Below, one piece after another: positions 7,835 through 15,903 of a stretch of 38,660 nucleotides of DNA. The DNA lies in the NCBI GenBank assembly GCA_038521825.1, contig JBCBKL010000028.1, positions 1 to 38,660 on the forward strand. The letters are read 5' to 3'. The stretch is from JBCBKL01 sp038521825. GTDB taxonomy: Bacteria; Pseudomonadota; Alphaproteobacteria; Rhodobacterales; Rhodobacteraceae. The notes beneath the pieces are model-generated. The model was not told where the DNA came from. It saw only the letters and a program-made list of their open reading frames with translations, and made no database searches. How positions within the stretch are numbered: the stretch's first letter is position 1; each line of letters opens with the position of its first letter. The position numbers and the translations under genes are program-made.

Positions 7835-9502
7835 GTGAGCAGTGACCGTTTGATTTATCTGCCCCTCGGCGGGGCAGGTGAGATTGGCATGAATGCCTAT
7901 GTCTATGGCTACGGACCGCAGGACGCCGAACGCCTGGTCGTTGTCGACATGGGTGTGACCTTTCCGGATATGGATGGCACCCCCGGCGTTGATCTGATCC
8001 TGCCGGACATCACCTGGCTTGCCGAACGCAAGGGCCAGATCGAGGCGATCTTTATCACCCATGCCCATGAGGATCATGTGGGCGCCGTCGCGCACACCTA
8101 TGAACGCCTTGGGGCGCCGATCTATGCGCGGCCCTTCACGGCCAACATTGCCCGTCGCAAGATGGATGAACACGGCCACCCCGAAGAGGCCGTGACAGTC
8201 GCCGCCGCGTGGCCAGATCAGATCGAGGCGGGGCCGTTCCGCGTCGGGTTCCTGCCGATCTCGCATTCCATTCCGGAAAGTGCGGCGCTGGTGATCGACA
8301 CGCCGGATGGGCGGGTCATCCATTCGGGCGACTTCAAGCTGGACCCCACGCCCATCGTCGGTGAAGCGTTTGACCCGGATCTGTGGGCCGAAGTGTCGAA
8401 GGCCGGGGTCAAGGCTCTGGTCTGCGATTCGACCAACGTCTTTTCCCCGCATGAAGGGCGCAGCGAGGCCAGCGTTGGCCCCGAGATCGAAAAGCTGGTG
8501 AGCGAGGCAACGGGCATGGTGGTCGCGACCACTTTCGCGTCCAACGTCGCGCGGCTCAAGACACTGGCCGAGGCCGCACAGCGGGCAGGGCGCTCTGTCT
8601 GTCTGCTGGGTCGTGCGATGCGGCGGATGATCGAAGCGGCGGTCGAAGAGAACGTGCTGACGGACTTCCCCACTGTCGTCAGCCCGGAAGATGCTCAGAA
8701 CATACCGCGGGAAAACCTGATGCTGCTGGTCACCGGCTCGCAGGGCGAGCGTCGGGCGGCCTCTGCCCAGTTGGCGAATGGCAAATACATGGGGCTTGAA
8801 TTGCGCGAGGGGGATCTTTTTCTCTTTTCGTCCAAGACCATCCCCGGCAACGAACGCGGCGTGATCCGCATCATGAATCAGTTGTCGGAGAAGGGCGTCG
8901 ATGTGGTTGATGATTCATCGGGGCTTTATCATGTGTCCGGTCACGCCAACCGTCCCGATCTCGAACGGCTGCATCAGATCGTCAATCCTCAGATCGTTGT
9001 TCCTATGCATGGTGAGCACCGGCATTTGCGCGAACACGTCAAGGTGGCCGAAACCCTTGGACGGACCGGCGTGCTGGCCGTTAATGGCATGATGATCGAC
9101 CTTTCCGGCAACCAGCCGAAGGTTGCGGGATATGTCGATACGGGCCGGACCTATCTGGATGGCAGCGTTCAGATCGGCGCGCTGGACGGCGTGGTGCGTG
9201 ACAGGATCCGCATGGCGCTAAACGGTCATGTCCTCGTGACGCTGATCCTTGATGACGAAGACGAACCGCTGGGCGACCCATGGTGCGAGATCATGGGCCT
9301 GCCCGAGACCGGTAGCTCAAACGCAGCGCTCGTCGAGGTGTTGGAAGAGGACCTGAGCCAGTTCCTTGGCCGCGCAAATGGCAAAACCCTGGCGGACGAT
9401 GACGATCTGACAGATGCACTGCGCAAGGTTGTCCGCCAAAGCGCGCAGGGCGAGATCGGGAAGAAGCCCGAAGTGACGGTAGTGATCAGCCGCATCGCTT
9501 AG
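7835..9502 (+). CDS. rnj: Ribonuclease J
   Basis: Metallo-beta-lactamase/beta-CASP ribonuclease with endonuclease and 5'-3' exonuclease activity in RNA maturation and decay. The chosen GTG starts one base after the coaX stop, with AAGGAT upstream, and gives 555 residues beginning SSDRLIYLPLGGAGEIGMN, as in relatives. An in-frame ATG at 7790 lies inside coaX and is less likely. The zinc-binding H-x-H-x-D-H motif is at 76-81 (THAHEDHVGAV). Further metal ligands lie in HSIPES and HSGDFKLD, and the beta-CASP region includes CDSTN and the late VSGHANR and MHGEHRHL motifs. It closes the nuo-birA-coaX-rnj gene series. Confidence 0.95.
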   Translation: MSSDRLIYLPLGGAGEIGMNAYVYGYGPQDAERLVVVDMGVTFPDMDGTPGVDLILPDITWLAERKGQIEAIFITHAHEDHVGAVAHTYERLGAPIYARPFTANIARRKMDEHGHPEEAVTVAAAWPDQIEAGPFRVGFLPISHSIPESAALVIDTPDGRVIHSGDFKLDPTPIVGEAFDPDLWAEVSKAGVKALVCDSTNVFSPHEGRSEASVGPEIEKLVSEATGMVVATTFASNVARLKTLAEAAQRAGRSVCLLGRAMRRMIEAAVEENVLTDFPTVVSPEDAQNIPRENLMLLVTGSQGERRAASAQLANGKYMGLELREGDLFLFSSKTIPGNERGVIRIMNQLSEKGVDVVDDSSGLYHVSGHANRPDLERLHQIVNPQIVVPMHGEHRHLREHVKVAETLGRTGVLAVNGMMIDLSGNQPKVAGYVDTGRTYLDGSVQIGALDGVVRDRIRMALNGHVLVTLILDDEDEPLGDPWCEIMGLPETGSSNAALVEVLEEDLSQFLGRANGKTLADDDDLTDALRKVVRQSAQGEIGKKPEVTVVISRIA

Positions 9503-9672
9503 ATTTGAACCGAGCGGCAGTTTCGAGCCCAGTTTGCCGGATGCTGCAGGTTACAGGAATGGCCGCTTTCGGGGATTGGCCAGTTCAGGACAACCGCCAT
9601 GGGGTTCAGCACGTTTTCGAGATAGTCTCCTTACGCCATCCGGTTTAGGTTGGTCAGGGTGCGGAACGAGGA

Positions 9673-9690
9673 GCACCTCTCCCGAGGTGC
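9673..9690. repeat. Perfect 7-bp inverted repeat after rnj
   Basis: GCACCTC and GAGGTGC flank a TCCC loop. It lies in the 262-base gap between rnj and the transglutaminase gene, about 75 bases before the next start. No T-run follows, so it is not a typical intrinsic terminator. It may be a Rho-assisted terminator, an RNA stem or a protein site. The rest of this gap shows nothing I can identify. Confidence 0.4.
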
Positions 9691-9764
9691 AGTGTCCGTC
9701 ATCGTGGCTTGCGATCGATCGTCGGAACCTCGCCGCTCATGATCCTGAAAATAAGGATGAACTC

Positions 9765-10658
9765 ATGCTGATCCGCTTTGGATTCGAGATCGAAATCCAG
9801 TGCCCGGAGCCTGTGCCGATGTTGCTGGCTCTCACCACGCACACGGAGCTTGAGGGTCGGCTCGTCGGTCTGGATTTTGTCCGTACCCCTGAGGAAAGCA
9901 ACGCTTGGGCCTATGTCGACCGGTTCGGAAATCGGTTCACGCGGCTTCTCGCCCCATTCGGATCGACCACTCTTTGGTCGGATTGCGTTGTCGAACTGGA
10001 CGGGACCCCCGACCCTCAGGTGCCATCCGCCAGACAGCACGCAATCGCCGAACTGCCAAATGACGTCCTGACGTTCTTGATGGCCAGCCGGTACTGCGAC
10101 AGCGACAATCTGATGAAAGACGCTTGGGGATTGTTCGGACAGACCTCTGAGGGATGGCCTCGGGTCCAGGCCATCACTCAGTTCGTCCATGACCATCTGA
10201 CCTTCGGCTACCAGTTCGGCCGCGCCAACAAGACCGCATCAGAAGTTTTTCGCGAAAAAACAGGCGTTTGCCGCGATTTTGCGCATTTGTCGATCGCGCT
10301 TTGTCGCGCAATGAATATTCCGGCACGTTATGCCAGCGGTTATCTGGGTGACGTTGGCGTTCCATATTCAGGCGCGGGCGATTTCTGCGCCTGGTTTGAA
10401 GTGTATCTTGGCGAGCGCTGGCATACATTCGATGCGCGCTACAACACCCCCAGGATTGGCAGGGTTCTCATGGTGCGGGGTGCAGATGCGGCCGACGTGG
10501 CCATGATCACGTCGTTCGGAAACTACCAGCTGAGATTTTTCAAGGTCTGGACCGATGAACTGGAAGATGGGCTCGAAGATACTGTCATTCATGAGATGCT
10601 ACAGACCCGGCCCGGAGGAGAGGCATTGATCTTCCCCTCATCTGCCAGGGAGGCTTGA
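9765..10658 (+). CDS. Transglutaminase-like family protein
   Basis: A 297-residue protein of the transglutaminase-like cysteine protease superfamily. The ATG at 9765 follows an AAGGATGA ribosome binding site; upstream in-frame codons encode sequence unlike the family. The N-terminal 120 residues form the beta-rich domain common in bacterial members. The catalytic cysteine is C169 in KTGVCRDFAHL, followed by CRAMNIPARYASGYLGD. In the segment that usually holds the catalytic histidine (H-A-W-F-E), this protein has cysteine C208 (DFCAWFEVYL); a histidine (H220) and D223 follow in RWHTFDAR. It may thus be catalytically altered. Substrate is unknown; relatives are cytosolic proteins of unclear role. 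No partner gene is nearby. Confidence 0.85.
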   Translation: MLIRFGFEIEIQCPEPVPMLLALTTHTELEGRLVGLDFVRTPEESNAWAYVDRFGNRFTRLLAPFGSTTLWSDCVVELDGTPDPQVPSARQHAIAELPNDVLTFLMASRYCDSDNLMKDAWGLFGQTSEGWPRVQAITQFVHDHLTFGYQFGRANKTASEVFREKTGVCRDFAHLSIALCRAMNIPARYASGYLGDVGVPYSGAGDFCAWFEVYLGERWHTFDARYNTPRIGRVLMVRGADAADVAMITSFGNYQLRFFKVWTDELEDGLEDTVIHEMLQTRPGGEALIFPSSAREA

Positions 10659-10846
10659 AGAGGGGCATCCCTACCGTCTAGGCAAGAGGCAAACAGATGA
10701 TCGCCTGATCAAACACATCGGATGGCCGTTTCAGCCCGAGGTTGTTTTGTTGTGTTACCGTTGATGACCGCTATGAACGACATGTTGGCCCAGCTTGCCG
10801 GCGAGATGCTGTCAAACTGCCGTTCCCATACAGAGAGACGAATACC

Positions 10847-11260
10847 ATGGACCTCATCCAGCTTATCTACGCCTCTCAACCCTTTGGATACGATAGCGCG
10901 ATGCTTGGTGGCATTTTGATTGATGCGCGAAGATGCAACGAACGAGATGGCATTACAGGCGCGCTTGTTTGCCGACACGATATCTACCTTCAATTGCTCG
11001 AAGGACCCGCAGACCGGGTCAAAGCCACATATTCGCGCATTTGCCATGATGACCGCCACACAGCCGTGAAAAGGCTTGTCAGCCAGACTGTCACCGACCG
11101 CATGTTTGGTGCTTGGGCCATGCTTCATGACCCAGAGAAGTCAGTAATCTGGACGATGAAGGAAATCTCAGATGGCGTCCTTGAACGTTCACCCCAAGCC
11201 GACGTCATAGGCTTGTTCGAAAGTATCTCCAGGAATGCAGATCCCAAGGGGTACAGATAG
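10847..11260 (+). CDS. BLUF domain blue-light sensor protein
   Basis: A single-domain flavin photoreceptor of 137 residues. Residues diagnostic for BLUF proteins are all in place: Y8 (LIYAS), N31 (RRCNERDGITGAL), Q49 (YLQLLEGP), and W90/M92 (FGAWAML), with spacings close to those of AppA (Y21, N45, Q63, W104, M106). Light should switch hydrogen bonding between tyrosine, glutamine and FAD. There is no output domain, so signalling would need a partner protein through the C-terminal helices (from about residue 95). The ATG has a weak AGAGAG site upstream; earlier in-frame codons do not look like protein. Codon use seems less GC-biased than in the nuo genes, compatible with acquisition. Confidence 0.9.
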   Translation: MDLIQLIYASQPFGYDSAMLGGILIDARRCNERDGITGALVCRHDIYLQLLEGPADRVKATYSRICHDDRHTAVKRLVSQTVTDRMFGAWAMLHDPEKSVIWTMKEISDGVLERSPQADVIGLFESISRNADPKGYR

Positions 11261-11384
11261 CGAGCCGTTTTCTGAAAGCGGTCAATGAGGATGTGCTACC
11301 GGGTGTCTGCTTGGTCCCGCAAGGCGGACCTAATTGGTATCTCAAAACGAAGCCAAGCTAAGAAAGGCGCCGCTATCCCGCCTT

Positions 11385-11460
11385 CGTTCCTCGAAGCTCA
11401 GCCCGATGAAGCTCGGGGGTGTGCTCGCCCAGACCCACCACCTTTGGCCCGCGGTCTTGC
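11385..11460 (-). pseudogene. Decayed 3' end of a second RhlE-type DEAD-box helicase gene
   Basis: Read on the minus strand this segment encodes GPKVVGLGEHTP and then, after a one-base frameshift in a C-run, SFIGLSFEERR. The last residues of the intact helicase 1.2 kb away are GPKVVGLGEHTPSFIELSFDQRRVS. The nucleotide match to about 12648-12727 is plain over roughly 75 bases and then fades on both sides. The reading frame is broken and no helicase body remains, so it is a leftover of a duplicated or replaced rhlE copy rather than a gene. Orientation is the same as the intact copy. Confidence 0.65.
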
Positions 11461-11484
11461 CATCGCGCGGCTATGCAACGAGCG

Positions 11485-11506
11485 GGTCCAATGGCAGCAT
11501 TGGACC
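11485..11506. repeat. Perfect 8-bp inverted repeat with 6-base loop
   Basis: GGTCCAAT and ATTGGACC flank GGCAGC. It lies just beyond the helicase remnant and about 75 bases beyond the end of the minus-strand membrane gene. A short GTTT follows on the plus strand, too weak for a confident terminator. It could be an RNA hairpin, a regulator site, or a small dispersed repeat unit. Confidence 0.5.
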
Positions 11507-11581
11507 GTTTCAACCCTCATCATCACGCTCAATTCCCGTTGGATGCAGAACGTCTTTGCAAGATGATGGAACTGTCAGGCC

Positions 11582-12250
11582 TTAACTGAGCAGGGTAACG
11601 AATTGTTCCCATTCAAGCAGGTTCACTTTCAGGATCCGGACGGTCGCATAGGTGAGAATGGCACCGCAGACAAAATAGATCGGCACACGCCATAAGGCGT
11701 AGCGGCGAAGGAAGAGGCCGATGAAGCCGAGGAGCAGCGACAGCGCCACAAGAGCGAGCGCGATAAGAAAGCCGCCATTCATAAAGGTTCGTGCTGTCTC
11801 GGTTCCGATCACCTGGGCCGTTGCGGACAGGAACATGTAAAAGCAGGAGATCGCGCCGAAGGCAAAACCGAGAAGCGAGAAAAAGATCGGCCCGCCCTTG
11901 GAGGGCTGCGACCTAGACGGCGCCGTTGTGACGGAAGACTGCGCGGCGGGGCGCTTTCCTGGGACCGCCCGCGTGATCAGCACAGCCGAGATCAACAGCG
12001 CCGCGACACCTGCAAGGCCAAGCCACCCCGTAGTTCCCAACTGGCTGTTGTCCACGATGGCGTCGTAGTTGTCGTAGGCATGTTTGACCATTTGAATGCC
12101 GATGGCCATGAGGATTGCGCCGACAGCCAGGACGGCATGGTTCGCCTTCTTTGCTCCTCGCTCCGGCGCATGCCCGGCGGCTGGTGGCATACGCTGTTGC
12201 GCGCTGGCGTTAATACGGCGGAGACGATCCTGAAAAACTGTGTTGGACAC
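11582..12250 (-). CDS. Hypothetical membrane protein with five predicted helices
   Basis: A 222-residue protein I do not recognise. After a hydrophilic, arginine- and alanine-rich N-terminus of about 35 residues come five hydrophobic segments: roughly 36-55, 74-95, 118-141, 154-178 and 185-207. A charged linker rich in S, P and A separates the second and third. The start is GTG, preceded by TTAGGAGC about 9 bases away. No catalytic or transport motif is visible. It may be an inner-membrane protein related to the many small uncharacterised Rhodobacteraceae membrane proteins. Neighbours (helicase, helicase remnant) give no functional hint. Confidence 0.7.
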   Translation of the reverse strand: MSNTVFQDRLRRINASAQQRMPPAAGHAPERGAKKANHAVLAVGAILMAIGIQMVKHAYDNYDAIVDNSQLGTTGWLGLAGVAALLISAVLITRAVPGKRPAAQSSVTTAPSRSQPSKGGPIFFSLLGFAFGAISCFYMFLSATAQVIGTETARTFMNGGFLIALALVALSLLLGFIGLFLRRYALWRVPIYFVCGAILTYATVRILKVNLLEWEQFVTLLS

Positions 12251-12635
12251 GGGTAAATGCTCCTAATCTGAAAGTATTTTGCGAGTTCGCGCGTAGCGGG
12301 AAAAATGGCAGAATTGGTTCGAAATCGCAGGTGACGTGGCTAGAGCGTAATGCGCTTGGCTGGAAAAAATCCGGAGCGATCATTGGACGGGCTGAGTGAC
12401 GAACCGCGCAGCGACGGGGCGCGGTTTGGCGATCCAACCGCCCAGCCATAGCGCTTTATCCCAGCAACTGGCGCGCGACATGGCTGCGAAGAACCAAAAC
12501 CAGCCCAGTCGCCGTGCCGAGGGGGCGGCCCGGCGAAGCGCGGCAGCCTGGGGCCTTGCTTCTGCTCGGGGCTCGAAGGTCATCTCCGGACCGTCTCAAC
12601 CTATCATCATTGCGTACCCGGCTGTACAGATCGGC
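12251..12635. other. 385-bp gap between rhlE and the membrane-protein gene
   Basis: No supported gene. On the minus strand a 67-codon ATG frame (12380-12583) encodes a peptide with the tract LGWFWFFAAMSRAS, but it has no properly spaced ribosome binding site. An imperfect GC-rich hairpin can form around 12409-12436 (GGTTTGG, CGAT, CCAACC). The part next to 12250 is AT-richer and probably holds the promoter of the minus-strand membrane gene, though I cannot place -35 and -10 boxes with confidence. Confidence 0.4.
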
Positions 12636-14000
12636 CTAGCTGACCCGCCGCTGATCGAAGCTGAGTTCGATAAAGCTGGGTGTGTGTTCGCCCAGCCCGA
12701 CGACCTTGGGGCCTCTATCACGGTCTTCCCGGCGACCCCGCGACCTGCCGTTGGACTTCACCTCTGATTTTGGCTTGTCGGATTTGGTGCGGGCAGGCTC
12801 GTCCTCGTCCTTGGCCTTGGGTTTCGCCCTGGCCTTGGGTTCCGCTTCGATTTTGAGCGGGTTTTCGATTCGCGGGATCTCTTTCTGGATCAGCCTTTCG
12901 ATCGCGGCGAAGTTCTTTTCGTCCCGCGGCACGCAGATCATCATCGCCTTGCCTTCGCGCCCGGCGCGCCCTGTTCGCCCGATGCGGTGAACGTAGTCTT
13001 CCGCATGGCTTGGCACGTCGTAGTTGAAGACATGGCTGACACTGGGCACATCGAGGCCGCGCGCGGCAACGTCCGACGCCACAAGGATCCGAAGACTGCC
13101 ATCCCGGAATGCGTCGAGCGTTTTGGTCCGCTGGGATTGATCCAGGTCACCGTGGATCGGAGAGGCATTGTAACCGTGTTTGGCCAATGACTTGGCAACG
13201 ATATCGACGTCGGTCTTGCGGTTGCAGAAGATAATCGCGTTGGTGCATTTCTCACCTTCGGAATCGATCAGCTGGCGCAGCAAGTCGCGCTTTTCCTTGG
13301 CTTCCCGATCCCTGCGCGAGCCTTTGAACATCACCACGCCTTGTTCAATCGTCTCGGACGCGGTGGCCTGACGGGCAACCTCGATACGTTCAGGGGCCGA
13401 AAGGAAGGTGTTCGTGATCCGCTCGATCTCGGGCGCCATCGTGGCCGAGAAAAACAGCGTCTGCCGGGTAAAGGGCGTCAGGTTAAAGATCCGTTCGATA
13501 TCAGGGATGAACCCCATGTCGAGCATCCGGTCGGCTTCGTCCACCACCATGATCTGCACACCGGTCAACAAGAGCTTGCCACGCTCGAAATGATCAAGCA
13601 GGCGGCCCGGTGTTGCGATCAGAACGTCGACGCCTTTGTCGATCAGCTTGTCCTGCTCGGTAAAGCTGACACCGCCGATCAGCAGGGCCTTCGACAGCTT
13701 CACATGCTTTGCGTAGGTGTCGAAGTTTTCTGCCACCTGCGCGGCCAGTTCCCGCGTGGGACAGAGGACGAGAGACCGTGGCATCCGTGCCCGTGCCCGT
13801 CCGCGGGCGAGCAAAGTGATCATGGGCAGCGTAAAGCTGGCCGTCTTGCCCGTCCCGGTCTGGGCTATGCCCAACACATCGCGCCCTTCGAGCGCCGGTG
13901 GGATTGCGCCCGCCTGAATGGGTGTCGGGGCCTCGTAGCCCGCTTCGTCAATGGCTTTCAGAACCTTTGGATTCAGGTTCAGGTCAGAGAATTTCGTCAT
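12636..14000 (-). CDS. rhlE: RhlE-type DEAD-box RNA helicase
   Basis: ATP-dependent RNA helicase, likely acting in ribosome assembly or mRNA turnover. The 454-residue form starts at the ATG giving MTKFSDLNLNPKVL, the expected start of the family; upstream in-frame codons look like leader sequence. Motifs in order: Q motif GYEAPTPIQ (21-29), Walker A AQTGTGKT (46-53), PTRELA, VDEADRM (DEAD), FFSATM, then in the second RecA domain IIFCNRK, ASDVAARGLDV and HRIGRTGRAG. The C-terminal tail beyond about residue 380 is basic and lysine/arginine-rich, likely for RNA binding. Its last 25 residues are duplicated as a broken fragment near 11.4 kb. Confidence 0.93.
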   Translation of the reverse strand: MTKFSDLNLNPKVLKAIDEAGYEAPTPIQAGAIPPALEGRDVLGIAQTGTGKTASFTLPMITLLARGRARARMPRSLVLCPTRELAAQVAENFDTYAKHVKLSKALLIGGVSFTEQDKLIDKGVDVLIATPGRLLDHFERGKLLLTGVQIMVVDEADRMLDMGFIPDIERIFNLTPFTRQTLFFSATMAPEIERITNTFLSAPERIEVARQATASETIEQGVVMFKGSRRDREAKEKRDLLRQLIDSEGEKCTNAIIFCNRKTDVDIVAKSLAKHGYNASPIHGDLDQSQRTKTLDAFRDGSLRILVASDVAARGLDVPSVSHVFNYDVPSHAEDYVHRIGRTGRAGREGKAMMICVPRDEKNFAAIERLIQKEIPRIENPLKIEAEPKARAKPKAKDEDEPARTKSDKPKSEVKSNGRSRGRREDRDRGPKVVGLGEHTPSFIELSFDQRRVS

Positions 14001-14122
14001 GTGCGTCCGTGGATTGCGGACACGAATTCCTGGCCCGCTGCGTCTGAAAAATGTGGCCCGAATGGCCGCGCGGGGCGTTGCCCCGACCGATGGAGCGTCC
14101 ATAACAGACGCCGCGGGGGGGG

Positions 14123-15073
14123 TCAAATTCGTCCGGACGATGGAAAGTGAAGTGCGACCTTGTTGTCGAGGTCGAGTTCGAAAATGCGTAAAAGACCGGT
14201 ATGTGCCAATTTCGACCGGAGAACGTCAGTATCGGTGGTCACGGTTTGAAAGAAGGTTCTGAGGCCTGCTTCCCCGTCCGATGCCAGAATGGAGGACAGC
14301 GCATCGTGCTGGCTGATCACGCCACCATCGCGTTTGAGTTCCGCCCGGTATGCCCCGCGATCCAGCCGCATCGGGGCTTTTGCAATCCAGTCATCCCAAG
14401 TCGCTGCATGATGGTGCGCCAGTTCGAGCTGATCTGAAAGGGCCAGCGCGGCGATCTCCCGGCCATTCTGAAACGCGCGATGGATACGAACCGATACCTT
14501 CTCAAGCCCTGTCCTGACAATGATCTTGCCCGCCGTATGGCTAAGCAGGCCCCGGCGCAGCGCGGTGCCGTATTGGCCATAGAGCGAGTGCTCCAGCGCA
14601 ATATCCGATCCTGCAGGCAGCGCGGCCTTGTATGCGCGGCCATCGCCGCCGGCCAGCAATTCGATAGGGTGTATTCTCAGACCAGCCACGTCGCCGGGCT
14701 GTTCAACAAGGATCTCGTCCACCGGCCTTTTCGGGACGAGGTATTCGTCAACATCGACGTGCACGAGCCAGTCCACATCTTTGGCTTTTTGGTAAGCCCG
14801 GGTCGCGTTGACGCTTTGACGCTCCTGATGCTTCAGCGGGCGGTCGCGCCCCAAACGGCGCCAATAGATTTCATCGCAGGTCGCGATGCGGATCTTTGGA
14901 TGCGCCTTCAGCTGGTCGAAAACGTCTGCATTGGGGGCGTCGAGGTGGATGTAGATACGGTGCGCGCCCAGATCGAGGTGATGGGCTGCGAACCGCAGGA
15001 TTTCTTCTGGAGACGCAAGGACCGTCGCGACGACGCCCCATCGGCACCTGGTCGGCAGTTTCGTCGGTTCCAC
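14123..15073 (-). CDS. Glycosyltransferase family 2-like protein
   Basis: A 316-residue protein resembling the Glyco_tranf_2_4 group (GT2-like/GT92-like), which transfer sugars from nucleotide donors. The N-terminal segment RWGVVATVLASPEEILRFAAHHLDLGA is the typical opening (residues 11-37). The metal and nucleotide-sugar binding D-x-D appears as D107-V-D109 in LVHVDVDEYLV. Later AHHHAATWDDWI and the surrounding charged region resemble the acceptor half. No signal or membrane span is visible, so it is probably cytoplasmic or membrane-peripheral. The acceptor is unknown; there is no neighbouring polysaccharide cluster, so it may modify a lipid or cell-surface glycan on its own. It lies about 120 bases upstream of rhlE in the same direction. 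Confidence 0.8.
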   Translation of the reverse strand: MEPTKLPTRCRWGVVATVLASPEEILRFAAHHLDLGAHRIYIHLDAPNADVFDQLKAHPKIRIATCDEIYWRRLGRDRPLKHQERQSVNATRAYQKAKDVDWLVHVDVDEYLVPKRPVDEILVEQPGDVAGLRIHPIELLAGGDGRAYKAALPAGSDIALEHSLYGQYGTALRRGLLSHTAGKIIVRTGLEKVSVRIHRAFQNGREIAALALSDQLELAHHHAATWDDWIAKAPMRLDRGAYRAELKRDGGVISQHDALSSILASDGEAGLRTFFQTVTTDTDVLRSKLAHTGLLRIFELDLDNKVALHFPSSGRI

Positions 15074-15095
15074 CGAAGTCAGCGGGTTTCAGTAA

Positions 15096-15539
15096 TCATG
15101 ACCCGGCATCGATGACGGGTACGGCATCGTTCAGGCGGTAGAGCTGAAACGTCTCGGGGTCATCGATGAGCTCGAGCTCTCCTCGCACAGTGATTTGAGA
15201 GAACTCAGGCAGATCGGGCAGGGGCTTTCGAAGGTTCACTTCCAAAGCCGGACCGTAGCCGGAAGAGCCGCAAAACGGGCAGTCGTCAGGATCGGCCACG
15301 AGCAGGAAATGCTGGATATATGGCTCGGCCAGAACCGGCACCAGGTAACCGTCGATCTCGAAGGAGGATGCCGCAGCGCGCAAGGCCTCGGGAAAATACT
15401 TTTCGGCCCGCCAGATGCCGTTCTCCTCAGTCTCGCTGACCGTGGCCTCGGACAACAATTGCCAGTTATCGGCCTCTTGTGCCGAAAGAGCAGAGCTCAG
15501 TCCGCCAAGCAGGGCCAACGTAAGAATGCTATGTCGCAT
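15096..15539 (-). CDS. Exported protein resembling DUF3299 (147 aa)
   Basis: The chosen ATG gives MRHSILTLALLGGLSSALSAQ, a clear signal peptide with cleavage near SAQ. An ATG seven codons upstream is possible but has a poorer ribosome site, while GAGGTGG and GGAAG precede the chosen one. The mature protein has the pattern of DUF3299-like exported proteins: FEIDGYLVPVL, then FLLVADPDDCPFCG with two cysteines spaced C-x-x-C, and a C-terminal segment ITVRGELELIDDPETFQLYRLNDA. This suggests a small OB-like periplasmic protein that could bind metal or form a disulfide. The assignment rests on remembered family layout only. It precedes the glycosyltransferase gene by 22 bases and may share its transcript. 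Confidence 0.65.
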   Translation of the reverse strand: MRHSILTLALLGGLSSALSAQEADNWQLLSEATVSETEENGIWRAEKYFPEALRAAASSFEIDGYLVPVLAEPYIQHFLLVADPDDCPFCGSSGYGPALEVNLRKPLPDLPEFSQITVRGELELIDDPETFQLYRLNDAVPVIDAGS

Positions 15540-15903
15540 TGGCAGCTTCCACCTCGACATGGATTTCGAACTCTGGGACCGGATCGATTTTTTGGTTCAT
15601 ACCGAATGATCACTCTTCTTCAAAGGGCATGGGATGTTTCTTGCCAAGGAACACGGGTCTTGAGTGGCCGCGTTATCGTTCCACGACAGCGTACGAGCAA
15701 CACCCGAACGGGGCAAGAACCACCGCTCCGCCACTCACAGACTGCATTGCGGAGTGAGGTCTTCCGGATCGGCCTGGACGGTACCGTTAACAAATCGAGA
15801 ACGGAGTGTTTTGGCACTTTCAAAAAGTTGCCGAAAATTCGCAAAATTCCTGCCTGAACTGCCAGCGAATGAGCAGGCACAATTGTTCGATTATGGAGTT
15901 TCC
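15540..15903. other. 364-bp divergent intergenic region
   Basis: This lies between the minus-strand exported protein and the plus-strand VPLPA-CTERM gene and should hold both promoters. I see no gene. A perfect 10-bp palindrome, ACGGTACCGT, lies at 15778-15787, and the stretch 15810-15860 is AT-rich compared with its surroundings and contains the near-direct repeat GAAAATTC/CAAAATTC. A GGAG ribosome site lies 6 bases before the ATG at 15904. Confidence 0.45.

Larger units (their letters stand above)
11261..11581. other. Gene-poor gap between BLUF and membrane-protein genes
   Basis: This 321-base stretch holds no credible intact gene. It contains the remnant of an RhlE C-terminus on the minus strand (11385-11460) and a perfect inverted repeat (11485-11506), both listed separately. 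A plus-strand open frame across it is antisense to the remnant and has no ribosome binding site or recognisable sequence. Confidence 0.6.

Noticed and set aside
9534..9764. 77-codon N-terminal extension of the transglutaminase-like protein
   Set aside because: Sequence is unlike the family, and a good ribosome site precedes the ATG at 9765.
11285..11566. 93-codon plus-strand frame after the BLUF gene
   Set aside because: It runs antisense through the RhlE remnant and the inverted repeat, and has no ribosome site or recognisable sequence.
12396..12767. 123-codon plus-strand frame
   Set aside because: Its second half is antisense to the rhlE 3' end and the composition is not protein-like.
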